Positions 11,501 to 26,304 of a DNA stretch of 64,000 nt are shown here, one piece after another. A program made the translations under genes and the position numbers. How positions within the stretch are numbered: the first letter of the stretch is position 1; each line of letters begins with the position of its first letter. Under the pieces are notes generated by a model that searched no databases, had not been told where the DNA came from, and saw only the letters and a list, made by a program, of their open reading frames with translations. The DNA lies in the NCBI GenBank assembly GCA_947683625.1, contig CANTUR010001077.1, forward strand, positions 1-64,000. Direction: 5' to 3'. This DNA comes from Mallotus nudiflorus. Lineage: Eukaryota > Streptophyta > Magnoliopsida > Malpighiales > Euphorbiaceae.

Positions 11501-14500
11501 ACATGTTCAAAACCATTTGTGCACAAAATTGCACGACTTCACGTTTTGCGTACAAATATGTGCAAATGTGCACAAATTGAGCATTCGATTATGCCAATTG
11601 TATTCATGAGTTTATAATTCTAGAATAATTAGTTAGTATTGTAAATACGCAATTGGAAGATTGGATAACATGTTCAAAAGAAGGATTTGTGCACAAATTT
11701 GCATGTGTTCACGTTTTGCGTACAAACATGTGCAAATGTGCACAAATTGTGCATTGAATTATGTCAATCGTAATCATGAGTTTAGAATTCTAGAATTAGT
11801 AGTTATTACTGTAAATGTGAAATTGGAACATTGGATAACTTGTTCAAAAGTATTCGTGCACAAATTTGTACGAGTTCACGTTTTGCACACAAACGTGTGC
11901 AAATGTGGAAAAAATTGTGCATTCAATTATCTCAGTTGTATTCATGAGTTTAGAATTAAAGAATGAGCATTTAGGGTTGTTAATATGCAATTGGAACATT
12001 GGATAACTTGTTTAAAACCATTTGTGCACAAATTTGCACGAGTTCACGTTTTGTGTACAAAACATGTGTGCACAAACTGTGCATTCAATTATGTCAAATG
12101 TATTCATCAGTTTAGAATTATAGAATAAGCAATTAGTATCGTAAATATGCAATTGGAACATTGGATAACATGTTCAAAACCATTTGTGCGCAAATTGGCA
12201 CGACTTCACGTTTTGCGTTCAAACATGTGCCAATGTGCACAAATTGTGCATTCAATTATGTCAACTGTATTCGTGAGTTTATAATTCTAGAATAAGTGGT
12301 TAGTATTGTAAGTACGCATTCGGAATAACATGTTCAAAAGGATTTGTGCACGAATTTGCATGCGTTCACGTTTTGCGTACAAACATGTGCAGAAACTGTG
12401 CATTCGATTATGTCAACTGTATTCATGAGTTCAGAATTCTAGAATAAGTAGTTGTTATTGTAAATATGCAAATGGAACATTGGATAACATGTTCAAAACT
12501 ATTTGTGTACAAATTTGCACGAGTTCACGTTTTGCACACAATCATGTGCAAATGTGGACAAATTGTGAATTCGATTATGTCAATTATATTCATGAGCTTA
12601 GAATTAAAGAATAAGTAGTCAGTATTTTTAATATGCAATTGGAACATTGGATAACATGTTCAAAACTATACGTACAAAAATTTACACGAGTCCACGTTTT
12701 GTGTAGAAACATGTGCAAATGTGCACAAATTGTGCACTCAATTATGTCAAGTGCATTCATCAGTTTAGAATTCTAGAATAAGTACTTAGTATCGTAAATA
12801 TGCAATTGGAACATTAGATAACATGTTCAAAAACATTTGTGCACAAATTTGCACGAGTTCACGTTTTGCATTCAAACATGTGCAAATGTGCCTAAATTGT
12901 GCATTCAATTATGTCAACTGTATTCATGGGTTTATAACTCTAGGATAAGTATGGTGAATATGCAATTAGAACATTGGATAACATGTTCAAAACCATTGGT
13001 GCACAAATTTACACGAGTTCACGTTTTGCGCACAAACATGTGCAAATGTGCACAAATTGTGCATTCAATTATTATGTCAATTGTGTCCACGAGTTTAGAA
13101 TTCTAGAATAATTACTTATTATTATAAATATTGAATTGGAACATTGGATAACATGTTCAAAACCATTTGTGAACAACTTTGCACGAGTTCACGTTTTGCG
13201 TTCAAACATGTGCAAACGTGCACAAATTGTGAATTCAATTGTGTCTACTGTGTTCATGAGTCCATAATTCTAGAATAAGTACCTAGCGTTGTAAATATTC
13301 AATTGGAACATCGGAAAACATGTTCAAAACCATTTGTGCACAAAATTGCACGACTTCACGTTTTGCGTACAAATATGTGCAAATGTGCACAAATTGAGCA
13401 TTCGATTATGCCAATTGTATTCATGAGTTTATAATTCTAGAATAATTAGTTAGTATTGTAAATACGCAATTGGAAGATTGGATAACATGTTCAAAAGAAG
13501 GATTTGTGCACAAATTTGCATGTGTTCACGTTTTGCGTACAAACATGTGCAAATGTGCACAAATTGTGCATTGAATTATGTCAATCGTAATCATGAGTTT
13601 AGAATTCTAGAATTAGTAGTTATTACTGTAAATGTGAAATTGGAACATTGGATAACTTGTTCAAAAGTATTCGTGCACAAATTTGTACGAGTTCACGTTT
13701 TGCACACAAACGTGTGCAAATGTGGAAAAAATTGTGCATTCAATTATCTCAGTTGTATTCATGAGTTTAGAATTAAAGAATGAGCATTTAGGGTTGTTAA
13801 TATGCAATTGGAACATTGGATAACTTGTTTAAAACCATTTGTGCACAAATTTGCACGAGTTCACGTTTTGTGTACAAAACATGTGTGCACAAACTGTGCA
13901 TTCAATTATGTCAAATGTATTCATCAGTTTAGAATTATAGAATAAGCAATTAGTATCGTAAATATGCAATTGGAACATTGGATAACATGTTCAAAAACCA
14001 TTTGTGCGCAAATTGGCACGACTTCACGTTTTGCGTTCAAACATGTGCCAATGTGCACAAATTGTGCATTCAATTATGTCAACTGTATTCGTGAGTTTAT
14101 AATTCTAGAATAAGTGGTTAGTATTGTAAGTACGCATTCGGAATAACATGTTCAAAAGGATTTGTGCACGAATTTGCATGCGTTCACGTTTTGCGTACAA
14201 ACATGTGCAGAAACTGTGCATTCGATTATGTCAACTGTATTCATGAGTTCAGAATTCTAGAATAAGTAGTTGTTATTGTAAATATGCAAATGGAACATTG
14301 GATAACATGTTCAAAACTATTTGTGTACAAATTTGCACGAGTTCACCGTTTTGCACACAATCATGTGCAAATGTGGACAAATTGTGAATTCGATTATGTC
14401 AATTATATTCATGAGCTTAGAATTAAAGAATAAGTAGTCAGTATTTTTAATATGCAATTGGAACATTGGATAACATGTTCAAAACTATACGTACAAAAAT

Positions 14501-17500
14501 TTACACGAGTCCACGTTTTGTGTAGAAACATGTGCAAATGTGCACAAATTGTGCACTCAATTATGTCAAGTGCATTCATCAGTTTAGAATTCTAGAATAA
14601 GTACTTAGTATCGTAAATATGCAATTGGAACATTAGATAACATGTTCAAAAACATTTGTGCACAAATTTGCACGAGTTCACGTTTTGCATTCAAACATGT
14701 GCAAATGTGCCTAAATTGTGCATTCAATTATGTCAACTGTATTCATGGGTTTATAACTCTAGGATAAGTATGGTGAATATGCAATTAGAACATTGGATAA
14801 CATGTTCAAAACCATTGGTGCACAAATTTACACGAGTTCACGTTTTGCGCACAAACATGTGCAAATGTGCACAAATTGTGCATTCAATTATTATGTCAAT
14901 TGTGTCCACGAGTTTAGAATTCTAGAATAATTACTTATTATTATAAATATTGAATTGGAACATTGGATAACATGTTCAAAACCATTTGTGAACAACTTTG
15001 CACGAGTTCACGTTTTGCGTTCAAACATGTGCAAACGTGCACAAATTGTGAATTCAATTGTGTCTACTGTGTTCATGAGTCCATAATTCTAGAATAAGTA
15101 CCTAGCGTTGTAAATATTCAATTGGAACATCGGAAAACATGTTCAAAACCATTTGTGCACAAAATTGCACGACTTCACGTTTTGCGTACAAATATGTGCA
15201 AATGTGCACAAATTGAGCATTCGATTATGCCAATTGTATTCATGAGTTTATAATTCTAGAATAATTAGTTAGTATTGTAAATACGCAATTGGAAGATTGG
15301 ATAACATGTTCAAAAGAAGGATTTGTGCACAAATTTGCATGTGTTCACGTTTTGCGTACAAACATGTGCAAATGTGCACAAATTGTGCATTGAATTATGT
15401 CAATCGTAATCATGAGTTTAGAATTCTAGAATTAGTAGTTATTACTGTAAATGTGAAATTGGAACATTGGATAACTTGTTCAAAAGTATTCGTGCACAAA
15501 TTTGTACGAGTTCACGTTTTGCACACAAACGTGTGCAAATGTGGAAAAAATTGTGCATTCAATTATCTCAGTTGTATTCATGAGTTTAGAATTAAAGAAT
15601 GAGCATTTAGGGTTGTTAATATGCAATTGGAACATTGGATAACTTGTTTAAAACCATTTGTGCACAAATTTGCACGAGTTCACGTTTTGTGTACAAAACA
15701 TGTGTGCACAAACTGTGCATTCAATTATGTCAAATGTATTCATCAGTTTAGAATTATAGAATAAGCAATTAGTATCGTAAATATGCAATTGGAACATTGG
15801 ATAACATGTTCAAAACCATTTGTGCGCAAATTGGCACGACTTCACGTTTTGCGTTCAAACATGTGCCAATGTGCACAAATTGTGCATTCAATTATGTCAA
15901 CTGTATTCGTGAGTTTATAATTCTAGAATAAGTGGTTAGTATTGTAAGTACGCATTCGGAATAACATGTTCAAAAGGATTTGTGCACGAATTTGCATGCG
16001 TTCACGTTTTGCGTACAAACATGTGCAGAAACTGTGCATTCGATTATGTCAACTGTATTCATGAGTTCAGAATTCTAGAATAAGTAGTTGTTATTGTAAA
16101 TATGCAAATGGAACATTGGATAACATGTTCAAAACTATTTGTGTACAAATTTGCACGAGTTCACGTTTTGCACACAATCATGTGCAAATGTGGACAAATT
16201 GTGAATTCGATTATGTCAATTATATTCATGAGCTTAGAATTAAAGAATAAGTAGTCAGTATTTTTAATATGCAATTGGAACATTGGATAACATGTTCAAA
16301 ACTATACGTACAAAAATTTACACGAGTCCACGTTTTGTGTAGAAACATGTGCAAATGTGCACAAATTGTGCACTCAATTATGTCAAGTGCATTCATCAGT
16401 TTAGAATTCTAGAATAAGTACTTAGTATCGTAAATATGCAATTGGAACATTAGATAACATGTTCAAAAACATTTGTGCACAAATTTGCACGAGTTCACGT
16501 TTTGCATTCAAACATGTGCAAATGTGCCTAAATTGTGCATTCAATTATGTCAACTGTATTCATGGGTTTATAACTCTAGGATAAGTATGGTGAATATGCA
16601 ATTAGAACATTGGATAACATGTTCAAAACCATTGGTGCACAAATTTACACGAGTTCACGTTTTGCGCACAAACATGTGCAAATGTGCACAAATTGTGCAT
16701 TCAATTATTATGTCAATTGTGTCCACGAGTTTAGAATTCTAGAATAATTACTTATTATTATAAATATTGAATTGGAACATTGGATAACATGTTCAAAACC
16801 ATTTGTGAACAACTTTGCACGAGTTCACGTTTTGCGTTCAAACATGTGCAAACGTGCACAAATTGTGAATTCAATTGTGTCTACTGTGTTCATGAGTCCA
16901 TAATTCTAGAATAAGTACCTAGCGTTGTAAATATTCAATTGGAACATCGGAAAACATGTTCAAAACCATTTGTGCACAAAATTGCACGACTTCACGTTTT
17001 GCGTACAAATATGTGCAAATGTGCACAAATTGAGCATTCGATTATGCCAATTGTATTCATGAGTTTATAATTCTAGAATAATTAGTTAGTATTGTAAATA
17101 CGCAATTGGAAGATTGGATAACATGTTCAAAAGAAGGATTTGTGCACAAATTTGCATGTGTTCACGTTTTGCGTACAAACATGTGCAAATGTGCACAAAT
17201 TGTGCATTGAATTATGTCAATCGTAATCATGAGTTTAGAATTCTAGAATTAGTAGTTATTACTGTAAATGTGAAATTGGAACATTGGATAACTTGTTCAA
17301 AAGTATTCGTGCACAAATTTGTACGAGTTCACGTTTTGCACACAAACGTGTGCAAATGTGGAAAAAATTGTGCATTCAATTATCTCAGTTGTATTCATGA
17401 GTTTAGAATTAAAGAATGAGCATTTAGGGTTGTTAATATGCAATTGGAACATTGGATAACTTGTTTAAAACCATTTGTGCACAAATTTGCACGAGTTCAC

Positions 17501-20500
17501 GTTTTGTGTACAAAACATGTGTGCACAAACTGTGCATTCAATTATGTCAAATGTATTCATCAGTTTAGAATTATAGAATAAGCAATTAGTATCGTAAATA
17601 TGCAATTGGAACATTGGATAACATGTTCAAAACCATTTGTGCGCAAATTGGCACGACTTCACGTTTTGCGTTCAAACATGTGCCAATGTGCACAAATTGT
17701 GCATTCAATTATGTCAACTGTATTCGTGAGTTTATAATTCTAGAATAAGTGGTTAGTATTGTAAGTACGCATTCGGAATAACATGTTCAAAAGGATTTGT
17801 GCACGAATTTGCATGCGTTCACGTTTTGCGTACAAACATGTGCAGAAACTGTGCATTCGATTATGTCAACTGTATTCATGAGTTCAGAATTCTAGAATAA
17901 GTAGTTGTTATTGTAAATATGCAAATGGAACATTGGATAACATGTTCAAAACTATTTGTGTACAAATTTGCACGAGTTCACGTTTTGCACACAATCATGT
18001 GCAAATGTGGACAAATTGTGAATTCGATTATGTCAATTATATTCATGAGCTTAGAATTAAAGAATAAGTAGTCAGTATTTTTAATATGCAATTGGAACAT
18101 TGGATAACATGTTCAAAACTATACGTACAAAAATTTACACGAGTCCACGTTTTGTGTAGAAACATGTGCAAATGTGCACAAATTGTGCACTCAATTATGT
18201 CAAGTGCATTCATCAGTTTAGAATTCTAGAATAAGTACTTAGTATCGTAAATATGCAATTGGAACATTAGATAACATGTTCAAAAACATTTGTGCACAAA
18301 TTTGCACGAGTTCACGTTTTGCATTCAAACATGTGCAAATGTGCCTAAATTGTGCATTCAATTATGTCAACTGTATTCATGGGTTTATAACTCTAGGATA
18401 AGTATGGTGAATATGCAATTAGAACATTGGATAACATGTTCAAAACCATTGGTGCACAAATTTACACGAGTTCACGTTTTGCGCACAAACATGTGCAAAT
18501 GTGCACAAATTGTGCATTCAATTATTATGTCAATTGTGTCCACGAGTTTAGAATTCTAGAATAATTACTTATTATTATAAATATTGAATTGGAACATTGG
18601 ATAACATGTTCAAAACCATTTGTGAACAACTTTGCACGAGTTCACGTTTTGCGTTCAAACATGTGCAAACGTGCACAAATTGTGAATTCAATTGTGTCCT
18701 ACTGTGTTCATGAGTCCATAATTCTAGAATAAGTACCTAGCGTTGTAAATATTCAATTGGAACATCGGAAAACATGTTCAAAACCATTTGTGCACAAAAT
18801 TGCACGACTTCACGTTTTGCGTACAAATATGTGCAAATGTGCACAAATTGAGCATTCGATTATGCCAATTGTATTCATGAGTTTATAATTCTAGAATAAT
18901 TAGTTAGTATTGTAAATACGCAATTGGAAGATTGGATAACATGTTCAAAAGAAGGATTTGTGCACAAATTTGCATGTGTTCACGTTTTGCGTACAAACAT
19001 GTGCAAATGTGCACAAATTGTGCATTGAATTATGTCAATCGTAATCATGAGTTTAGAATTCTAGAATTAGTAGTTATTACTGTAAATGTGAAATTGGAAC
19101 ATTGGATAACTTGTTCAAAAGTATTCGTGCACAAATTTGTACGAGTTCACGTTTTGCACACAAACGTGTGCAAATGTGGAAAAAATTGTGCATTCAATTA
19201 TCTCAGTTGTATTCATGAGTTTAGAATTAAAGAATGAGCATTTAGGGTTGTTAATATGCAATTGGAACATTGGATAACTTGTTTAAAACCATTTGTGCAC
19301 AAATTTGCACGAGTTCACGTTTTGTGTACAAAACATGTGTGCACAAACTGTGCATTCAATTATGTCAAATGTATTCATCAGTTTAGAATTATAGAATAAG
19401 CAATTAGTATCGTAAATATGCAATTGGAACATTGGATAACATGTTCAAAACCATTTGTGCGCAAATTGGCACGACTTCACGTTTTGCGTTCAAACATGTG
19501 CCAATGTGCACAAATTGTGCATTCAATTATGTCAACTGTATTCGTGAGTTTATAATTCTAGAATAAGTGGTTAGTATTGTAAGTACGCATTCGGAATAAC
19601 ATGTTCAAAAGGATTTGTGCACGAATTTGCATGCGTTCACGTTTTGCGTACAAACATGTGCAGAAACTGTGCATTCGATTATGTCAACTGTATTCATGAG
19701 TTCAGAATTCTAGAATAAGTAGTTGTTATTGTAAATATGCAAATGGAACATTGGATAACATGTTCAAAACTATTTGTGTACAAATTTGCACGAGTTCACG
19801 TTTTGCACACAATCATGTGCAAATGTGGACAAATTGTGAATTCGATTATGTCAATTATATTCATGAGCTTAGAATTAAAGAATAAGTAGTCAGTATTTTT
19901 AATATGCAATTGGAACATTGGATAACATGTTCAAAACTATACGTACAAAAATTTACACGAGTCCACGTTTTGTGTAGAAACATGTGCAAATGTGCACAAA
20001 TTGTGCACTCAATTATGTCAAGTGCATTCATCAGTTTAGAATTCTAGAATAAGTACTTAGTATCGTAAATATGCAATTGGAACATTAGATAACATGTTCA
20101 AAAACATTTGTGCACAAATTTGCACGAGTTCACGTTTTGCATTCAAACATGTGCAAATGTGCCTAAATTGTGCATTCAATTATGTCAACTGTATTCATGG
20201 GTTTATAACTCTAGGATAAGTATGGTGAATATGCAATTAGAACATTGGATAACATGTTCAAAACCATTGGTGCACAAATTTACACGAGTTCACGTTTTGC
20301 GCACAAACATGTGCAAATGTGCACAAATTGTGCATTCAATTATTATGTCAATTGTGTCCACGAGTTTAGAATTCTAGAATAATTACTTATTATTATAAAT
20401 ATTGAATTGGAACATTGGATAACATGTTCAAAACCATTTGTGAACAACTTTGCACGAGTTCACGTTTTGCGTTCAAACATGTGCAAACGTGCACAAATTG

Positions 20501-23500
20501 TGAATTCAATTGTGTCTACTGTGTTCATGAGTCCATAATTCTAGAATAAGTACCTAGCGTTGTAAATATTCAATTGGAACATCGGAAAACATGTTCAAAA
20601 CCATTTGTGCACAAAATTGCACGACTTCACGTTTTGCGTACAAATATGTGCAAATGTGCACAAATTGAGCATTCGATTATGCCAATTGTATTCATGAGTT
20701 TATAATTCTAGAATAATTAGTTAGTATTGTAAATACGCAATTGGAAGATTGGATAACATGTTCAAAAGAAGGATTTGTGCACAAATTTGCATGTGTTCAC
20801 GTTTTGCGTACAAACATGTGCAAATGTGCACAAATTGTGCATTGAATTATGTCAATCGTAATCATGAGTTTAGAATTCTAGAATTAGTAGTTATTACTGT
20901 AAATGTGAAATTGGAACATTGGATAACTTGTTCAAAAGTATTCGTGCACAAATTTGTACGAGTTCACGTTTTGCACACAAACGTGTGCAAATGTGGAAAA
21001 AATTGTGCATTCAATTATCTCAGTTGTATTCATGAGTTTAGAATTAAAGAATGAGCATTTAGGGTTGTTAATATGCAATTGGAACATTGGATAACTTGTT
21101 TAAAACCATTTGTGCACAAATTTGCACGAGTTCACGTTTTGTGTACAAAACATGTGTGCACAAACTGTGCATTCAATTATGTCAAATGTATTCATCAGTT
21201 TAGAATTATAGAATAAGCAATTAGTATCGTAAATATGCAATTGGAACATTGGATAACATGTTCAAAACCATTTGTGCGCAAATTGGCACGACTTCACGTT
21301 TTGCGTTCAAACATGTGCCAATGTGCACAAATTGTGCATTCAATTATGTCAACTGTATTCGTGAGTTTATAATTCTAGAATAAGTGGTTAGTATTGTAAG
21401 TACGCATTCGGAATAACATGTTCAAAAGGATTTGTGCACGAATTTGCATGCGTTCACGTTTTGCGTACAAACATGTGCAGAAACTGTGCATTCGATTATG
21501 TCAACTGTATTCATGAGTTCAGAATTCTAGAATAAGTAGTTGTTATTGTAAATATGCAAATGGAACATTGGATAACATGTTCAAAACTATTTGTGTACAA
21601 ATTTGCACGAGTTCACGTTTTGCACACAATCATGTGCAAATGTGGACAAATTGTGAATTCGATTATGTCAATTATATTCATGAGCTTAGAATTAAAGAAT
21701 AAGTAGTCAGTATTTTTAATATGCAATTGGAACATTGGATAACATGTTCAAAACTATACGTACAAAAATTTACACGAGTCCACGTTTTGTGTAGAAACAT
21801 GTGCAAATGTGCACAAATTGTGCACTCAATTATGTCAAGTGCATTCATCAGTTTAGAATTCTAGAATAAGTACTTAGTATCGTAAATATGCAATTGGAAC
21901 ATTAGATAACATGTTCAAAAACATTTGTGCACAAATTTGCACGAGTTCACGTTTTGCATTCAAACATGTGCAAATGTGCCTAAATTGTGCATTCAATTAT
22001 GTCAACTGTATTCATGGGTTTATAACTCTAGGATAAGTATGGTGAATATGCAATTAGAACATTGGATAACATGTTCAAAACCATTGGTGCACAAATTTAC
22101 ACGAGTTCACGTTTTGCGCACAAACATGTGCAAATGTGCACAAATTGTGCATTCAATTATTATGTCAATTGTGTCCACGAGTTTAGAATTCTAGAATAAT
22201 TACTTATTATTATAAATATTGAATTGGAACATTGGATAACATGTTCAAAACCATTTGTGAACAACTTTGCACGAGTTCACGTTTTGCGTTCAAACATGTG
22301 CAAACGTGCACAAATTGTGAATTCAATTGTGTCTACTGTGTTCATGAGTCCATAATTCTAGAATAAGTACCTAGCGTTGTAAATATTCAATTGGAACATC
22401 GGAAAACATGTTCAAAACCATTTGTGCACAAAATTGCACGACTTCACGTTTTGCGTACAAATATGTGCAAATGTGCACAAATTGAGCATTCGATTATGCC
22501 AATTGTATTCATGAGTTTATAATTCTAGAATAATTAGTTAGTATTGTAAATACGCAATTGGAAGATTGGATAACATGTTCAAAAGAAGGATTTGTGCACA
22601 AATTTGCATGTGTTCACGTTTTGCGTACAAACATGTGCAAATGTGCACAAATTGTGCATTGAATTATGTCAATCGTAATCATGAGTTTAGAATTCTAGAA
22701 TTAGTAGTTATTACTGTAAATGTGAAATTGGAACATTGGATAACTTGTTCAAAAGTATTCGTGCACAAATTTGTACGAGTTCACGTTTTGCACACAAACG
22801 TGTGCAAATGTGGAAAAAATTGTGCATTCAATTATCTCAGTTGTATTCATGAGTTTAGAATTAAAGAATGAGCATTTAGGGTTGTTAATATGCAATTGGA
22901 ACATTGGATAACTTGTTTAAAACCATTTGTGCACAAATTTGCACGAGTTCACGTTTTGTGTACAAAACATGTGTGCACAAACTGTGCATTCAATTATGTC
23001 AAATGTATTCATCAGTTTAGAATTATAGAATAAGCAATTAGTATCGTAAATATGCAATTGGAACATTGGATAACATGTTCAAAACCATTTGTGCGCAAAT
23101 TGGCACAACTTCACGTTTTGCGTTCAAACATGTGCCAATGTGCACAAATTGTGCATTCAATTATGTCAACTGTATTCGTGAGTTTATAATTCTAGAATAA
23201 GTGGTTAGTATTGTAAGTACGCATTCGGAATAACATGTTCAAAAGGATTTGTGCACGAATTTGCATGCGTTCACGTTTTGCGTACAAACATGTGCAGAAA
23301 CTGTGCATTCGATTATGTCAACTGTATTCATGAGTTCAGAATTCTAGAATAAGTAGTTGTTATTGTAAATATGCAAATGGAACATTGGATAACATGTTCA
23401 AAACTATTTGTGTACAAATTTGCACGAGTTCACGTTTTGCACACAATCATGTGCAAATGTGGACAAATTGTGAATTCGATTATGTCAATTATATTCATGA

Positions 23501-25803
23501 GCTTAGAATTAAAGAATAAGTAGTCAGTATTTTTAATATGCAATTGGAACATTGGATAACATGTTCAAAACTATACGTACAAAAATTTACACGAGTCCAC
23601 GTTTTGTGTAGAAACATGTGCAAATGTGCACAAATTGTGCACTCAATTATGTCAAGTGCATTCATCAGTTTAGAATTCTAGAATAAGTACTTAGTATCGT
23701 AAATATGCAATTGGAACATTAGATAACATGTTCAAAAACATTTGTGCACAAATTTGCACGAGTTCACGTTTTGCATTCAAACATGTGCAAATGTGCCTAA
23801 ATTGTGCATTCAATTATGTCAACTGTATTCATGGGTTTATAACTCTAGGATAAGTATGGTGAATATGCAATTAGAACATTGGATAACATGTTCAAAACCA
23901 TTGGTGCACAAATTTACACGAGTTCACGTTTTGCGCACAAACATGTGCAAATGTGCACAAATTGTGCATTCAATTATTATGTCAATTGTGTCCACGAGTT
24001 TAGAATTCTAGAATAATTACTTATTATTATAAATATTGAATTGGAACATTGGATAACATGTTCAAAACCATTTGTGAACAACTTTGCATGAGTTCACGTT
24101 TTGCGTTCAAACATGTGCAAACGTGCACAAATTGTGAATTCAATTGTGTCTACTGTGTTCATGAGTCCATAATTCTAGAATAAGTACCTAGCATTGTAAA
24201 TATTCAATTGGAACATCGGAAAACATGTTCAAAACCATTTGTGCACAAAATTGCACGACTTCACGTTTTGCGTACAAATATGTGCAAATGTGCACAAATT
24301 GAGCATTCGATTATGCCAATTGTATTCATGAGTTTATAATTCTAGAATAATTAGTTAGTATTGTAAATACGCAATTGGAAGATTGGATAACATGTTCAAA
24401 AGAAGGATTTGTGCACAAATTTGCATGTGTTCACGTTTTGCGTACAAACATGTGCAAATGTGCACAAATTGTGCATTGAATTATGTCAATCGTAATCATG
24501 AGTTTAGAATTCTAGAATTAGTAGTTATTACTGTAAATGTGAAATTGGAACATTGGATAACTTGTTCAAAAGTATTCGTGCACAAATTTGTACGAGTTCA
24601 CGTTTTGCACACAAACGTGTGCAAATGTGGAAAAAATTGTGCATTCAATTATCTCAGTTGTATTCATGAGTTTAGAATTAAAGAATGAGCATTTAGGGTT
24701 GTTAATATGCAATTGGAACATTGGATAACTTGTTTAAAACCATTTGTGCACAAATTTGCACGAGTTCACGTTTTGTGTACAAAACATGTGTGCACAAACT
24801 GTGCATTCAATTATGTCAAATGTATTCATCAGTTTAGAATTATAGAATAAGCAATTAGTATCGTAAATATGCAATTGGAACATTGGATAACATGTTCAAA
24901 ACCATTTGTGCGCAAATTGGCACGACTTCACGTTTTGCGTTCAAACATGTGCCAATGTGCACAAATTGTGCATTCAATTATGTCAACTGTATTCGTGAGT
25001 TTATAATTCTAGAATAAGTGGTTAGTATTGTAAGTACGCATTCGGAATAACATGTTCAAAAGGATTTGTGCACGAATTTGCATGCGTTCACGTTTTGCGT
25101 ACAAACATGTGCAGAAACTGTGCATTCGATTATGTCAACTGTATTCATGAGTTCAGAATTCTAGAATAAGTAGTTGTTATTGTAAATATGCAAATGGAAC
25201 ATTGGATAACATGTTCAAAACTATTTGTGTACAAATTTGCACGAGTTCACGTTTTGCACACAATCATGTGCAAATGTGGACAAATTGTGAATTCGATTAT
25301 GTCAATTATATTCATGAGCTTAGAATTAAAGAATAAGTAGTCAGTATTTTTAATATGCAATTGGAACATTGGATAACATGTTCAAAACTATACGTACAAA
25401 AATTTACACGAGTCCACGTTTTGTGTAGAAACATGTGCAAATGTGCACAAATTGTGCACTCAATTATGTCAAGTGCATTCATCAGTTTAGAATTCTAGAA
25501 TAAGTACTTAGTATCGTAAATATGCAATTGGAACATTAGATAACATGTTCAAAAACATTTGTGCACAAATTTGCACGAGTTCACGTTTTGCATTCAAACA
25601 TGTGCAAATGTGCCTAAATTGTGCATTCAATTATGTCAACTGTATTCATGGGTTTATAACTCTAGGATAAGTATGGTGAATATGCAATTAGAACATTGGA
25701 TAACATGTTCAAAACCATTGGTGCACAAATTTACACGAGTTCACGTTTTGCGCACAAACATGTGCAAATGTGCACAAATTGTGCATTCAATTATTATGTC
25801 AAT

Positions 25804-25808
25804 TGTGT
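25804..25808. other. Target site duplication TGTGT, left of element A1
   Basis: The uninterrupted satellite reads CAATTGTGTCCACG. Here it reads CAATTGTGT and then the LTR, and TGTGT is repeated after the right LTR at 28886-28890. A perfect 5-bp duplication is typical of LTR retrotransposon integration and fixes both element ends. Confidence 0.93.
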
Positions 25809-25993
25809 TAATATGAACCCTAAAAGGGATCAATAACGCCTAAATATGAAGAATTCAAGCTAATTAGCTTAATTTCCTATTCTGAAATTAATTAGCTTGA
25901 TTGGACGAATTTTGATTTATTTTCCTATTTTAGAGTCAATAAGGAAGATTCAAGAAGATTCTAGAAGATGTGAGAAGATTCAAGAATATTCCA

Positions 25994-26061
25994 AGTCAAA
26001 GTCAACAAGTCAAAGTCAAAGTCAAATAGTCAACAAGTCAAAGTCAATGGTCAATGGTCAA
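25994..26061 (+). promoter_or_regulatory. W-box-like motif array in LTR U3 (A1, 5' LTR)
   Basis: Within 68 bp there are eight AGTCAA and two GGTCAA motifs, that is, TTGACT/TTGACC on the minus strand. TTGAC(C/T) is the W-box bound by plant WRKY factors. The cluster is about 250-300 bp upstream of the TATA box, a plausible enhancer position in U3. Binding is inferred from motif density only. Confidence 0.6.
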
Positions 26062-26100
26062 CATATGACATGGCATGTGACATGGCATGCTTTAATGCTT

Positions 26101-26202
26101 AGTTGTCATGAGTTGTCATTTTCCTTAGTTGTCATGAATTGTAATGAGTTGTCAATTTTGACTTTTCAAAGATGAGTTGTCATTAGTTGTCATTAGTTGT
26201 CC
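26101..26202 (+). repeat. AGTTGTC short-repeat cluster in LTR U3 (A1, 5' LTR)
   Basis: Seven AGTTGTC(A/C) motifs start at 26101, 26111, 26127, 26147, 26175, 26185 and 26195, with spacing of 10 bp or more. A further W-box TTGACT lies at 26158. The function of AGTTGTC is not known to me. The same cluster is present in every family A LTR. Confidence 0.7.
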
Positions 26203-26304
26203 TATTTTAAAGGAAATCTCCTTAATTAAGGATTTTCCTATATAGGTATCTTTGGGAATAAGGAATAGAACCTTTTCCTTCAAGGATTAGGTTGTTTATA
26301 TGCC

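Larger units (their letters stand above)
1..25808. repeat. Satellite array block A (11-monomer HOR, ~1817 bp)
   Basis: Tandem head-to-tail array. Each unit holds eleven related monomers of 152-170 bp, recognised by the recurring cores AATTGGAACATTGGATAACA, TTTGTGCACAAATTTGCACG and AGAATTCTAGAATAA. Counting monomer 1 from its AATTGGAAC, units begin at 81, 1901, 3720, 5537, 7352, 9169, 10986, 12804, 14623, 16440, 18257, 20075, 21892, 23709 and 25526. Spacing is 1815-1820 bp, mostly exactly 1817. The first 80 bp are the end of a preceding unit, and the last unit is cut by a retroelement 283 bp in. Units differ by only a few bases, while monomers inside a unit differ widely, which defines a recently homogenised higher-order repeat. 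Short open frames of about 89-101 codons recur in every unit but are by-products of the repeat. No genes are visible. A centromeric role is inferred, not shown. Confidence 0.97.

Noticed and set aside
25897..26175. 92-codon open frame in the family A LTR (and its copies)
   Set aside because: It lies in U3 over the W-box-like repeats; the Ser/Lys/Gln-rich product is the translation of the short repeat. Its apparent start is TTG, not ATG. Not a gene.
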